DNA from: Streptomyces sp. WMMB303
Lineage (GTDB): Bacteria > Actinomycetota > Actinomycetes > Streptomycetales > Streptomycetaceae
NCBI RefSeq assembly: GCF_029351045.1
Contig: NZ_JARKIN010000001.1
Coordinates: forward strand, 6,107,001 to 6,171,000
DNA: 64,000 nucleotides
Direction of reading: 5' to 3'
The notes beneath the pieces were generated by a model. It saw nothing but the letters and a program-made list of their open reading frames with translations. It did not search any database and was not told where the DNA came from. Position 1 is the stretch's first letter. Each line of letters starts with the position of its first letter. Shown in pieces: positions 25,898 to 33,555 of the stretch. The translations under genes and the position numbers were made by a program.

Positions 25898-26137
25898 TCA
25901 GTGACGGGTGCGGGCGAGGAAGGCCGACCAGGCGGCGGGCGGGACGGCGAGCTGCGGGCCGGCGGGGTTCTTGGAGTCCCGGACGTGGACGGTGTGCGGG
26001 CAGGCGGCCACCTCGACGCAGTTGCCGCCGTCGGTGTTGCTGTAGCTGGACTTGCGCCAGGAGACGGCGACCTCGACGCAGGCACCGCCCTCGGTGTTGC
26101 TGTAGCTGGACTTGAACCACGCCAGTTGAGTGCTCAT
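25898..26137 (-). CDS. DUF397 protein with duplicated N-terminal motif
   Basis: 79 residues. DUF397 proteins are small partners of XRE/DUF5753 regulators throughout actinobacteria and behave like antitoxin- or modulator-type proteins. The characteristic WxKSSYSNxxGGxCVEV motif occurs twice in tandem (FKSSYSNTEGGACVEVA at about 8-24 and RKSSYSNTDGGNCVEVA at about 28-44), then VHVRDSKNPAGPQLAVPPAAW completes the domain. The duplication is visible in the DNA as an imperfect 60-bp direct repeat. The ATG (26137) overlaps the stop of the XRE gene by 4 nt. Confidence 0.95.
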   Translation of the reverse strand: MSTQLAWFKSSYSNTEGGACVEVAVSWRKSSYSNTDGGNCVEVAACPHTVHVRDSKNPAGPQLAVPPAAWSAFLARTRH

Positions 26138-26967
26138 AGCTCCTCCGCCAACTTGCTGATGAAGGCTGACGACTCCTCGGGGTTGAGGGCCAGCCGCAGG
26201 ATCATTTCATGGCGCTGTCGAAGCGTGCTGATCTTCCCCCCGTCCGAGTAGAGCACTCCTGTGGTCTGCCCCTCCTCGTATCCAAGGTAGGCGTGGTCTG
26301 GGGTCTCCAACAGCACGAAGGGGCCCAGACGTCCTGGATGGGGCCCGCGACGGTAGGGCATGACTTGGATGGTCAAGTTCCTCCGCTCGCCCACGTCCAG
26401 CAAGTGGTGCAACTGCCGCCTGCATTCGTCTTCCGTACCGACGCGGTCAGAGAGCGCGGTCTCAGAGATCACGAAGCTGAAAGCCTTGGTCTGCTTGTCG
26501 AGCAGGGACTTGCGTTGCACTCGGCCTTTGACCCGCTCGGCGATGGTCTCGTCATCCAGCGGAGGACAGTGCGCATGGAGCATCGCCAACACGGTCTCCT
26601 CCGTCTGCAACAGCCCAGGCACGAACTCGTTCTCGTACCAACTGATGGCCACCGCCTCGCTCTCCGCGTGCATGAAGTCATGCGAGTACGACGGGAACGG
26701 CTCGGGTCGGAGGAACTCCACCGCAGCGGCCAACTTCCCCTGTGCCCCGGACATCTCGTCGGCGATCCGCAGCACATGGGCCTGGGCCTTGCGTACGCCG
26801 CGTTCCATGCCCTTGATGGCGTCGTAGCCGTAGCCGGCCTCGTCCGCGAGGGCCTGTCGGGAGATGCCGGCTGCCTCGCGCCAGCGTTTCATCTGGTCTC
26901 CGGCGTAGCGCCACGCCATGGGGCGGTCGTCGCCGTTGCCGTTCCTGTTGCCGCCGTTGCCCGCCAA
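26134..26967 (-). CDS. XRE-family regulator with DUF5753 domain
   Basis: About 277 residues: N-terminal HTH (about 25-75: MKRWREAAGISRQALADEAG, then YDAIKGMERG) and C-terminal DUF5753 (about 100-270: WYENEFVPGLLQTEETVLAM, RQLHHLLDVGERRNLTIQVM, HPGRLGPFVLLETPD). It belongs to the BldB/WhiJ-like XRE-DUF397 regulatory pairs of streptomycetes. A perfect Shine-Dalgarno AGGAGGTGA sits right before the reading frame. The GTG inside it (26976) is too close, so TTG 26967, 8 nt after GGAGG, is the best start. ATG 26919 has no ribosome-binding site. It is co-transcribed with the DUF397 gene. Confidence 0.9.
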   Translation of the reverse strand: MAGNGGNRNGNGDDRPMAWRYAGDQMKRWREAAGISRQALADEAGYGYDAIKGMERGVRKAQAHVLRIADEMSGAQGKLAAAVEFLRPEPFPSYSHDFMHAESEAVAISWYENEFVPGLLQTEETVLAMLHAHCPPLDDETIAERVKGRVQRKSLLDKQTKAFSFVISETALSDRVGTEDECRRQLHHLLDVGERRNLTIQVMPYRRGPHPGRLGPFVLLETPDHAYLGYEEGQTTGVLYSDGGKISTLRQRHEMILRLALNPEESSAFISKLAEEL

Positions 26968-27083
26968 CCGGCTCACCTCCTGAGCCAGTACGCCCGATGG
27001 CCGAGGAACACCTCGGGCACACTCACCGTCCGTACCTGTTCCGTTACTTCGCACCGTAGCCCGTGCCCAGCAGGCTTTGCTCC

Positions 27084-27302
27084 ATGGAAAGCGAGATTCC
27101 CCCGGCGGGGGCCTTCGCGGTCGATGTGCGGACGGGCCGGGTCGGCCAAGTGATGGGCCGCGAGGGGCCTTACGTGCAGTTGCGGCCGCCCGGCGGCGGA
27201 TGCGAGTGGGACGTGCCACCGGACGCGGTGCGCCCGGCGCGGGTCAGTGAGGAGCTGCGCGCCCGGGTGACCGATCTCAACTGGCAGAGCAGGCTGCCGT
27301 GA
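27084..27302 (+). CDS. small conserved actinobacterial protein
   Basis: 72 residues (MESEIPPAGAFAVDVRTGRV...). The segment GAFAVDVRTGRVGQVMGREG with WDVPPDAVRPA is a short beta-rich SH3-like pattern frequently encoded next to XRE/DUF397 genes in streptomycetes. Its stop overlaps the following GTG by 4 nt, so the two small genes form an operon that diverges from the XRE regulator about 120 nt away. Function unknown. Confidence 0.75.
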   Translation: MESEIPPAGAFAVDVRTGRVGQVMGREGPYVQLRPPGGGCEWDVPPDAVRPARVSEELRARVTDLNWQSRLP

Positions 27303-27550
27303 GCGGCGGTCACCGGCCCCGGTCCGTCATCCGGTACGAGAACTGGGTGTTCGTGCCCGACCAGGAGCCGGACGCCGAGCCGATCATGTACGCGATGCAG
27401 TGTGCAGTCTGCGACGAGCAGTCCACCGCGAGCATCGACTACACCGAGGGGCACGCATGGGCGCTGCGCCACTCCGGGCGCAACCCTTCCCATCACACGT
27501 ACCGGGAACTGGTCACCCGGCCCTGGCGGTGCTGGATGCGCGGCTGGTGA
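27299..27550 (+). CDS. small Cys-containing protein (DUF7848-like)
   Basis: 83 residues from GTG 27299. It contains MQCAVCDEQS, a CxxC knuckle, and later EGHAWALRHSGRNPSHHTYREL, which supplies His residues. Together they form a probable small zinc-binding domain like the actinobacterial DUF7848 family. It ends TRPWRCWMRGW. It is coupled to the gene before it. These small proteins accompany XRE/DUF397 regulators, but their role is not known. Confidence 0.75.
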   Translation: MSGGHRPRSVIRYENWVFVPDQEPDAEPIMYAMQCAVCDEQSTASIDYTEGHAWALRHSGRNPSHHTYRELVTRPWRCWMRGW

Positions 27551-27659
27551 GTCGGGCGGCCGAAGCGGCCCAACGGACAGCCCAGGGCCGGGACTTACGC
27601 TCCGCAACCGTCCGTCGCCAACTACCCACAGTCCGTGTACTCTGCCGCGTGTCAGCTCA

Positions 27660-27680
27660 CCTCATGTGCCACACATGAGG
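27660..27680. promoter_or_regulatory. perfect 9-bp-arm palindrome upstream of the HTH gene
   Basis: CCTCATGTG-CCA-CACATGAGG stands 67 nt upstream of the ATG at 27748, just after a -10-like TACTCT (about 27638). It is either the operator of a dimeric repressor or a short RNA hairpin in the leader. There is no T-run, and it lies about 110 nt past the previous stop, so a simple terminator is less likely. Confidence 0.55.
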
Positions 27681-27747
27681 CGGCCCCCGACGGTGTTAGC
27701 GCACCGGCCGAGGGCCTTCACCACCAAGGTCTCGGAGGGACCCTGGG

Positions 27748-28749
27748 ATGCACAGGCATGTTAGCGCGCCCGCGCGCTTCTTCTCCCAGTTGCCGAACGA
27801 CATCATCCGCCACCCCCGCCTGTCCGCGCATGCGGTACGGCTCCTGGCCTGGCAGCTCTCGCTCCCCGAAGGCGCCGACGAACCGCTGTGGCGGACGGCC
27901 GAGCGCGCCGGGATCGGGAAGGTCGCCTTCCAGCACGCCAAGCGTCAACTGCGCGCGGAAGGCTATCTGTTCGAGTGGCGTCGGCAGGACGCGGACGGCC
28001 GCTGGCAGACCGTGCAGCTCCTGACCAACGTGCCGCTCTCCCCGGACGAGGCGCGGGAGCACGCCGCGAGTGCGAGGGACGTTCCTGCCGTCGCCCGGCC
28101 AGTCGCCCGACCAGCCTCCCGGTCTGCCGTCCGACCGGCGGGCACCGCACCGGCCGCCGGTGGGCCGACCCGTCGGTCCGCCGCCCCTCAACCCCTTGAA
28201 ACACCCGTGGGGAACACCTCCCACCCACCGGCACCCACCTCATCTCACGCCGGGCACCGGATCGGCGCCGCGTCCCACCACCACGCGGCCGAAGCGCTGC
28301 TGCTGTCCCTCGCCCGCTCGGGGCCGCACCTCGCGCTGCCGCCGCGCAAGGCACGACAGTGGGCGCCCCTCGCGGCGCGCTGGCTGGAGCGCGGAATCGG
28401 TGCGGACGACATCCGTACCGCGCTGACAGCGGGGCTGGAACACGCCCGCTCCCCGCTCGGCGCGCTCCGCTGGCGGCTGGAGCACGCGCTCCCCGAACCG
28501 GCCCCGGCTGTCGCGGCAGGCCCGCCGGACCCGGGTTCGACGCCGCTCCCCCGCGTGTCCCGTATGCGGGAGTGCGCGGGCCCGCACGCCCAGCCGCTGC
28601 TGTTCGTCCCGGTCGGCGACGAGGAGCGGTGCCCCGCCTGCCGAACCGACGGAGCAGCGGCGGCGGCAGCGGCACCTTCGTCCGGATCGGGCCTGACGGC
28701 GTTCCGCGCCGCCCGCAGGGCACTCGCCGTACCGCCGACGAGCACCTGA
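27748..28749 (+). CDS. helix-turn-helix protein with C-terminal zinc-knuckle
   Basis: 333 residues. The N-terminal 100 residues are a winged-helix domain (FFSQLPNDIIRHPRLSAHAV, then AERAGIGKVAFQHAKRQLRA and a GYLFEWRR wing) like replication-initiator or phage-type HTH proteins common in streptomycetes. A Pro/Ala/Arg linker follows, then a helical segment (AAEALLLSLARSGPHLALPP) and a C-terminal C-x3-H...C-x2-C pair (CAGPHAQ... CPAC) that could bind zinc. ATG 27748 follows CGGAGGGACC. It is likely an autoregulated DNA-binding protein, and the 21-bp palindrome upstream is a candidate site. It ends 26 nt before the convergent deacetylase gene. Confidence 0.8.
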   Translation: MHRHVSAPARFFSQLPNDIIRHPRLSAHAVRLLAWQLSLPEGADEPLWRTAERAGIGKVAFQHAKRQLRAEGYLFEWRRQDADGRWQTVQLLTNVPLSPDEAREHAASARDVPAVARPVARPASRSAVRPAGTAPAAGGPTRRSAAPQPLETPVGNTSHPPAPTSSHAGHRIGAASHHHAAEALLLSLARSGPHLALPPRKARQWAPLAARWLERGIGADDIRTALTAGLEHARSPLGALRWRLEHALPEPAPAVAAGPPDPGSTPLPRVSRMRECAGPHAQPLLFVPVGDEERCPACRTDGAAAAAAAPSSGSGLTAFRAARRALAVPPTST

Positions 28750-28774
28750 AGGCGACCGGCCGCCTGACCGGACC

Positions 28775-29674
28775 TCACGTCTCGGGCCGTACGCACGTGT
28801 AGCCGCGTTCCTGGAGGACGGGGAGGTAGCGGTCGACGGCGGCGACGGTCTGCTGCCGGGGGCCGCCGCCGTCGTGCTGGAGGACGATGACGCCGGGGGC
28901 CGCGTCCCGGGTGACGGCGCGGACGATGTGCGCCACACCCGGCCGGGCCCAGTCCTGGGTGTCCACGGACCAGCCCATCGGCTCCATGCCCAGATCGGAG
29001 CAGACGCGCAGTGAGGGAGGGTGCCAGTCGCCGTAGGGGGCGCGGCACCAGCGGGGCGGGGCGCCCAGGACGCGGTCGATCAGGTCGCTGGTGCGGCCCA
29101 GTTCGTCGCGGACGTGGCCGGTGTCCAACCGGGTGAGCTGCTTGTGGTTCCAGGAGTGGTTGCCCACCACGTGGCCGTCGGCGGTGATGGCGTGCAGCAG
29201 GTCGGGGAAGGCGGCGGCGTTCTCGCCGACGACGAAGAAGGTGGCCTGCACCCCGTGCCGCCGCAGCACCTCCAGCAGTGCCGGGGTGTGGACGGGGTGC
29301 GGGCCGTCGTCGAACGTCAGCGCGATGACGCGCCGTCCCTGCCCGGCGGGCAGGAACATCTCGGCGTGGGTGCGGACGGGGGCGTGGGCCTTCGGTTCGC
29401 CCATCGAGGTCTCACCGGCGAGGGGACGGAGCCGGTAGCTGTCGTGCGCCGCGGGACTCGGCTGCGCGCCTGCACCGCCTCCGGCGGGCGGAGCCGGACC
29501 GCCGGGATCGGGAGCGGAGCCCTTCGGGGATCCGGCTCCCGCCTTCGCGTGCCCGCCTTCGGTGTCCTCGTGGGTGAGCACACCCGCACCGACGCCCGCG
29601 AGCGCCGCGGTCCCGACACCGACGCCGACGCAGAGCAGAGTCCTGCGCGAAACAATATGACTATCGGATCGCAT
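28775..29674 (-). CDS. exported polysaccharide deacetylase (NodB domain)
   Basis: 299 residues. It begins with a twin-arginine-like leader (SRRTLLCVGVGVGTAALAG), so it is exported. A Pro/Gly-rich spacer leads to a NodB carbohydrate esterase 4 domain (about 110-299). All catalytic motifs are present: TFDDGPHP with the base and metal Asp pair, HSWNH metal histidines, RAPYGDW, DTQDWARPG and VLQHDGGG. It would de-N-acetylate peptidoglycan or another extracellular glycan. The gene is convergent with the HTH gene and not coupled to a partner. Confidence 0.95.
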   Translation of the reverse strand: MRSDSHIVSRRTLLCVGVGVGTAALAGVGAGVLTHEDTEGGHAKAGAGSPKGSAPDPGGPAPPAGGGAGAQPSPAAHDSYRLRPLAGETSMGEPKAHAPVRTHAEMFLPAGQGRRVIALTFDDGPHPVHTPALLEVLRRHGVQATFFVVGENAAAFPDLLHAITADGHVVGNHSWNHKQLTRLDTGHVRDELGRTSDLIDRVLGAPPRWCRAPYGDWHPPSLRVCSDLGMEPMGWSVDTQDWARPGVAHIVRAVTRDAAPGVIVLQHDGGGPRQQTVAAVDRYLPVLQERGYTCVRPET

Positions 29675-29844
29675 GATATTTGGTTAGCAGCGTCGGACGC
29701 CGCCGCCCGGGAGCCGCGCGCGGCCGCCCCCGGAGTCCACGCGAACAGCGCACCGCTCCCGCGATACGGTCTCCGTCTTCCGCCCAGCGGAGCACTGCCG
29801 GACCGACGGTGCGGCCGTGCGGCCGTGCGGCCGGACCGGCGAAG

Positions 29845-30387
29845 TCAGGCCGGCGCCGGCCACTCCTCGTCGTCGTCCTGCGGCTCGTCCCGCACCCGCA
29901 GCGCGGCGATCCACAGCGGCAGCAGCCGGTGCACCACATAGGCGACCAGCCCGGTGGCGGCGAGCGGCCCCGCGAGGTCGGCCATCGACGTGCCCGCGAC
30001 CCACAGGACGTAGAAGCCCAACAAGGCGGCCGTGAGCAGCCAGGAGTTGATCCGGTACGCCCACAGGTGCGCCGTCCCCCGCTCGGCCACCTGCCGCTCG
30101 TCCAGGAAGCGGACGCGCAGCTCCAGCAGCCCGCGGGTCATGGAGTTCAGCAGGCCGGTGAGCGGAACCCAGACCAGCAGCGCCACCAGCAGCGACACCA
30201 CCGGCCACAGGGCCGCCGACGCGAAGCACCCCACCATCCCCGTCAGCCCCAGGCCCGTCGTGGCCAGATGCCCCGCCACGATGCGGTGCCGCGCCCCGCG
30301 GGAGGCGTGGAAACGCTTGGTGCGCGCGTCGTTCATCGTCCGCAGCAGCCACCTGTCGTAGCGCGTGCCGTGTGTGCCTGTGGTCAT
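29845..30387 (-). CDS. membrane protein paired with XRE regulator
   Basis: 180 residues, about four transmembrane helices (LATTGLGLTGMVGCFASAAL, WPVVSLLVALLVWVPLTGLL, INSWLLTAALLGFYVLWVAG, LAGPLAATGLVAYVVHRLLP), a basic N-terminus and an acidic tail (DEPQDDDEEW). Its ATG overlaps the stop of the XRE gene by 4 nt. Small XRE regulators translationally coupled to a membrane protein are a common bacterial pair in which the membrane protein may modulate the regulator, but this is not established here. Confidence 0.85.
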   Translation of the reverse strand: MTTGTHGTRYDRWLLRTMNDARTKRFHASRGARHRIVAGHLATTGLGLTGMVGCFASAALWPVVSLLVALLVWVPLTGLLNSMTRGLLELRVRFLDERQVAERGTAHLWAYRINSWLLTAALLGFYVLWVAGTSMADLAGPLAATGLVAYVVHRLLPLWIAALRVRDEPQDDDEEWPAPA

Positions 30388-30677
30388 CCGGTACTCCTCC
30401 CCGTGTGTGCGGTCGCGTCGGCTCCGGTTCCGCCGCTGCCCGCGCCGTACACCTCGTCCGTGAGCGGACGGAACGGCTCCAGGGAGAACAGGGCCTCCAC
30501 CGGCAGCCGGAAGTACGCCGCGATGCGCAGCGCCAGATCGAGACTGGGGTTGTACTGGCCCCGCTCGATGTAGCCGATCGTCTGGTAGTGCGCGCCCACT
30601 GCTTCGGCCAGCGCCTGCCGGGACACCTTCCGTTCCGCCCGCACGACCGCCAGCCTGTTGTGCACGTGCTCGCTCAT
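30384..30677 (-). CDS. small XRE-family transcriptional regulator
   Basis: 97 residues: MSEHVHNRLAVVRAERKVSR opens a compact HTH_3 domain (QALAEAVGAHYQTIGYIERG, NPSLDLALRIAAYFRLPVEA) that fills nearly the whole protein, plus a Gly/Thr tail. This short form is the PF01381 type used by autoregulated membrane-coupled repressors. The start is preceded by an AT-rich stretch, with TATAAG and TACTAC triplets just upstream, that probably contains promoter and operator for this gene and for the divergent gene at 30812. Confidence 0.92.
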   Translation of the reverse strand: MSEHVHNRLAVVRAERKVSRQALAEAVGAHYQTIGYIERGQYNPSLDLALRIAAYFRLPVEALFSLEPFRPLTDEVYGAGSGGTGADATAHTGRSTG

Positions 30678-30811
30678 GTATAAGAAGTACTACATCTGAC
30701 AGCAGGAGCACAACACATGGGCTGCGACGGGGACACGGGAACGCCGACGACCACCGAGCGACCACACCGCACACCGCACCCTGCCGCGAGACCGCCGGGT
30801 ACCCTCGCCCG

Positions 30812-31996
30812 ATGTCCTTCCTCAGCCGAATACGCGGCGCCGCATCCCGGCGCACGGTGCTGCTCGCCGGCGCGGGCGTGCTCACGCTCGCACTGCTCGC
30901 CGTACTCGTCCCCGCGCTGCTGCTCGGCGAGGACGGTTCGGACGAGTGTCGCCAGGCGCCCGTCTCCGCCCGTGCGCAGGCCCGCGACCCGGAACGCGCC
31001 GCGAAGGAACTGGACCCGGGTGAGGGCGTCAACCGCACCGGATCGCTCAAGCGGCTGCTGCGCACCAACGGTTCCCCGCTGTGCGAGGGTGCGGACGGCA
31101 CACAGCTCGCCGGACGCGCGCTCGTCGCGGCGACGACCGGCCGCACCACCGCCGACCAGCACGAGCCCGCCCGCCCGCACACCGAGCGGGCGGCTCGCGT
31201 CGCCCATGCCGCCGTACTGCTGCTGAGCGAGGGGAACAAGAGCTCCCGCCCGGACTTCCCCCTCGGGCTGAATCCCTACCTCGCCCAGATGTTCGCCTCG
31301 TACATCCAGGACACCAGCAGGGGGGTCATGCTCGGGGCCGTCCGCGACTGGAAACAACCGACCGTCACCGACGAGGAGGCCGCATACGAGGACCGTAGCG
31401 GCAGCGGAAACTGGGCCACGCCCTTCCCCGCGGGCCACGACGTCCACGTCGTCTTCCCCGAGTTCGAGACGGCGAAGAAGGTCGTGCGCCGGGTCGCCAC
31501 CTCCCCGCGTGCGTTCGCCACGCTGTACGACGCCGAACGCGCCCGCTACGCCTGGTATCTGGAGCGGCTGACCGACACGGCGCAGGAACGCCCTGAAATG
31601 CCCGAGTCGGGAACGTTGTCGACGGAACTGGAACTGGAGCAGAGCGCCACCCTCGTCGCCGAGCTCATGACGTCCCGAACGCTCGCCGTCAAAGAAGGGC
31701 TCGTGTCCTCCTCCGACGCCTTCGACCGCTCCGTGCTGCGCCACACCCGCGGGCTCTACCACCCCGCCGACCACCGGATACGCACCCGTCCGTCGGCCGC
31801 CACCCTCGCCCAGCGCCACCCGGACGCCTCGGCGGGCAACGGTGCCAAGGCCGCCGAACGGCTGATGGACGGCAGGGTGCAACTCTTCGCGGTGTTCGAC
31901 GCATGGGTGCGGGAGCGCGGCATACCCGAAGGCCGGGCTCAACGGCTGCGCGTGAAGATGGACTCCCGATACGCCAACGCCCTGCGTCTGCTCTGA
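30812..31996 (+). CDS. single-pass anchored protein of unknown function
   Basis: 394 residues. A basic start (MSFLSRIRGAASRRT) and one hydrophobic helix (VLTLALLAVLVPALLLG, about 24-40) suggest an N-terminal anchor or uncleaved signal with the bulk outside. The soluble part is helical and rich in Arg and charged residues (HAAVLLLSEGNKSSRPDFPL, DVHVVFPEFETAKKVVRRVA), with one Cys pair (positions about 46 and 90). No domain is recognised. It diverges from the XRE/membrane pair and is not coupled to a neighbour. Confidence 0.75.
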   Translation: MSFLSRIRGAASRRTVLLAGAGVLTLALLAVLVPALLLGEDGSDECRQAPVSARAQARDPERAAKELDPGEGVNRTGSLKRLLRTNGSPLCEGADGTQLAGRALVAATTGRTTADQHEPARPHTERAARVAHAAVLLLSEGNKSSRPDFPLGLNPYLAQMFASYIQDTSRGVMLGAVRDWKQPTVTDEEAAYEDRSGSGNWATPFPAGHDVHVVFPEFETAKKVVRRVATSPRAFATLYDAERARYAWYLERLTDTAQERPEMPESGTLSTELELEQSATLVAELMTSRTLAVKEGLVSSSDAFDRSVLRHTRGLYHPADHRIRTRPSAATLAQRHPDASAGNGAKAAERLMDGRVQLFAVFDAWVRERGIPEGRAQRLRVKMDSRYANALRLL

Positions 31997-32056
31997 TCTG
32001 GAACCGGCCGGTAGCGACTACGCACCCCCGATCGGCCGGAACCGGGCCCGAGTGGC

Positions 32057-33442
32057 TCAGCGCCCGGCAGCCGGCAGCCGCACATCCGTGCAGCCGCGCT
32101 TCGCGCTCTCCTTCTCGGCGAAGGACACCAGCAGCTTCCGCATCCCGGCACGGTCGAGCTGATCGCGGCTCACCGTCTCCTCGTCGGAGTCGGAGGCCAT
32201 GTCCTCGTCGGGTCGGCTGACCACGAGCCGGAAGCCTGCCGGTTGGCCGTCGCACCGGGCCATGGCCCAGCCGTCGTCGTCGGTGAGCCACGGTCCGACG
32301 CGCTTGCCGCCGGTGCCCGCAGCGCCGCCGAGAGCCGCCTGCCTGAGCATCACCCGTTGCGAGAAGTCGCCGTAGAGGGCGTAGAGGCCGAGCACCTGGC
32401 GGTGCGGTTCGCCGTCGTCGTCGCTTCCCGAGGGCCGCAGCACGCAACTGGTCATCGGCGCCGGTCCTTCGGGGATCCGCAGGTCGGCCGACCAATCCCC
32501 GCGCGGCGCAAGGCGACCGAGCGCCCCGCACGTGGTGCCGGCGGCTTTCGCGGGCCGGACGGCCCGGTCGAGGACGTCCCCCGGGTCCTTCGACGGGACG
32601 TCCAGCGGATCGGTGTCGCAGCCGAGCTTCTCGGCAGCCCTGTTGGCGACCGCCGCTCCCGCGCGGACCAGCTGATGGGGCTCGGAGAGGTGTCCGGCCA
32701 GGACGTCCACCAGGAGCTGCCCGGGGCGGCCCGCCGCGTCCTTGCCGCGTCCTGGACAGCGCGGCATCAGGGTCACGCCGGCCGTCCGCGACTCGAACCC
32801 GGGCAGTCCGCCGGGCAGCGCGGCGGTCGGATGAGCTCCCCCCTCCTCGAACTCCCGCACCAGTTCCCGGTCGATGTCGTCGCGCCGACTGTAGACGCGG
32901 ACCTCGATGACCCGTGCACCTGACGCGTTCTCCACCTCGCACGTGTAGCGCCCGAGGTCGTCGTCCGTTTCGGCCTCCGCCTCGGTCAGATGCGCCTCCG
33001 GATCACCCGTGGTGCCGCGCAGCGTGTCCATGGTGCCGTCCGGCAGCGCGCCGTCGCAGGCGTCCGAGGTGATCATCCGGTCCTGGACATACGGCTCGGC
33101 GATCCACCCCGCGCCGCCGAGGACCAGCACGCCCACGCCGCACCACGCCGCGATCCTGTTGCGGCGCCGCCGCCGGTCGTCGGCCTCCCGGGCCGGGCGC
33201 CACCGCTCACGCCGCTCGTCCTCGGTCTCAGGCCCAGGCTCCGGCTCGGCGGACTCGGACTCGCGCTCGGGCCGGGGTGCGGGGGCGGTCCCGGATTCAG
33301 CCTCGTCCTGGGACTCCGGCGCCCGTTCGGGCTCGGGCTCCGCCCCGGGCTCCGGTATCGCCCCGGGTTCCGGTATCGCCCCGGACTCCGGTATCGCCCC
33401 GGACTCGCGCTCGCCCCGCTGCTGCTCCTCCGCATCCGACAT
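32057..33442 (-). CDS. anchored protein with N-terminal acidic repeat
   Basis: 461 residues. The N-terminus is acidic and contains a six-residue repeat (GAIPES, GAIPEP and variants, about 18-40). A basic patch, RRRRNRIAAWCGVGVLVLGG, then carries the single transmembrane helix (about 100-118), leaving an extracytoplasmic region with several similar Cys-containing segments (DACDGALPDGTMDTL, then MPRCPGRGKD and LGCDTDPLDVP) that look like repeats of one small domain. ATG 33442 is chosen over the in-frame 33520 start because the extra residues have no conservation features. It lies downstream of guaA on the same strand by 114 nt. No function can be assigned. Confidence 0.75.
   Translation of the reverse strand: MSDAEEQQRGERESGAIPESGAIPEPGAIPEPGAEPEPERAPESQDEAESGTAPAPRPERESESAEPEPGPETEDERRERWRPAREADDRRRRRNRIAAWCGVGVLVLGGAGWIAEPYVQDRMITSDACDGALPDGTMDTLRGTTGDPEAHLTEAEAETDDDLGRYTCEVENASGARVIEVRVYSRRDDIDRELVREFEEGGAHPTAALPGGLPGFESRTAGVTLMPRCPGRGKDAAGRPGQLLVDVLAGHLSEPHQLVRAGAAVANRAAEKLGCDTDPLDVPSKDPGDVLDRAVRPAKAAGTTCGALGRLAPRGDWSADLRIPEGPAPMTSCVLRPSGSDDDGEPHRQVLGLYALYGDFSQRVMLRQAALGGAAGTGGKRVGPWLTDDDGWAMARCDGQPAGFRLVVSRPDEDMASDSDEETVSRDQLDRAGMRKLLVSFAEKESAKRGCTDVRLPAAGR
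33351..33404. repeat. 18-bp tandem repeat in the 32057-33442 gene
   Basis: Three near-identical 18-bp units (TCCGGTATCGCCCCGGRY) encode the GAIPEP repeat on the minus strand, with a partial fourth unit upstream. Multiples of 3 keep the frame, so copy number can vary between strains. Confidence 0.8.
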
Positions 33443-33555
33443 CCCGGCACCGTATCCCACCCCGCACCCCGTCGCCCGAACACACGTGTGCCCCGGGCTC
33501 CGCGAGGGAGCACGGGGCACGGCGCGCGGCGCCCGCAGGGGAGTTCAGCCGGGGC

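Noticed and set aside
28240-29048. Minus-strand frames across the HTH gene considered as independent genes
   Set aside because: They are shadows of the HTH and deacetylase genes without conserved motifs.
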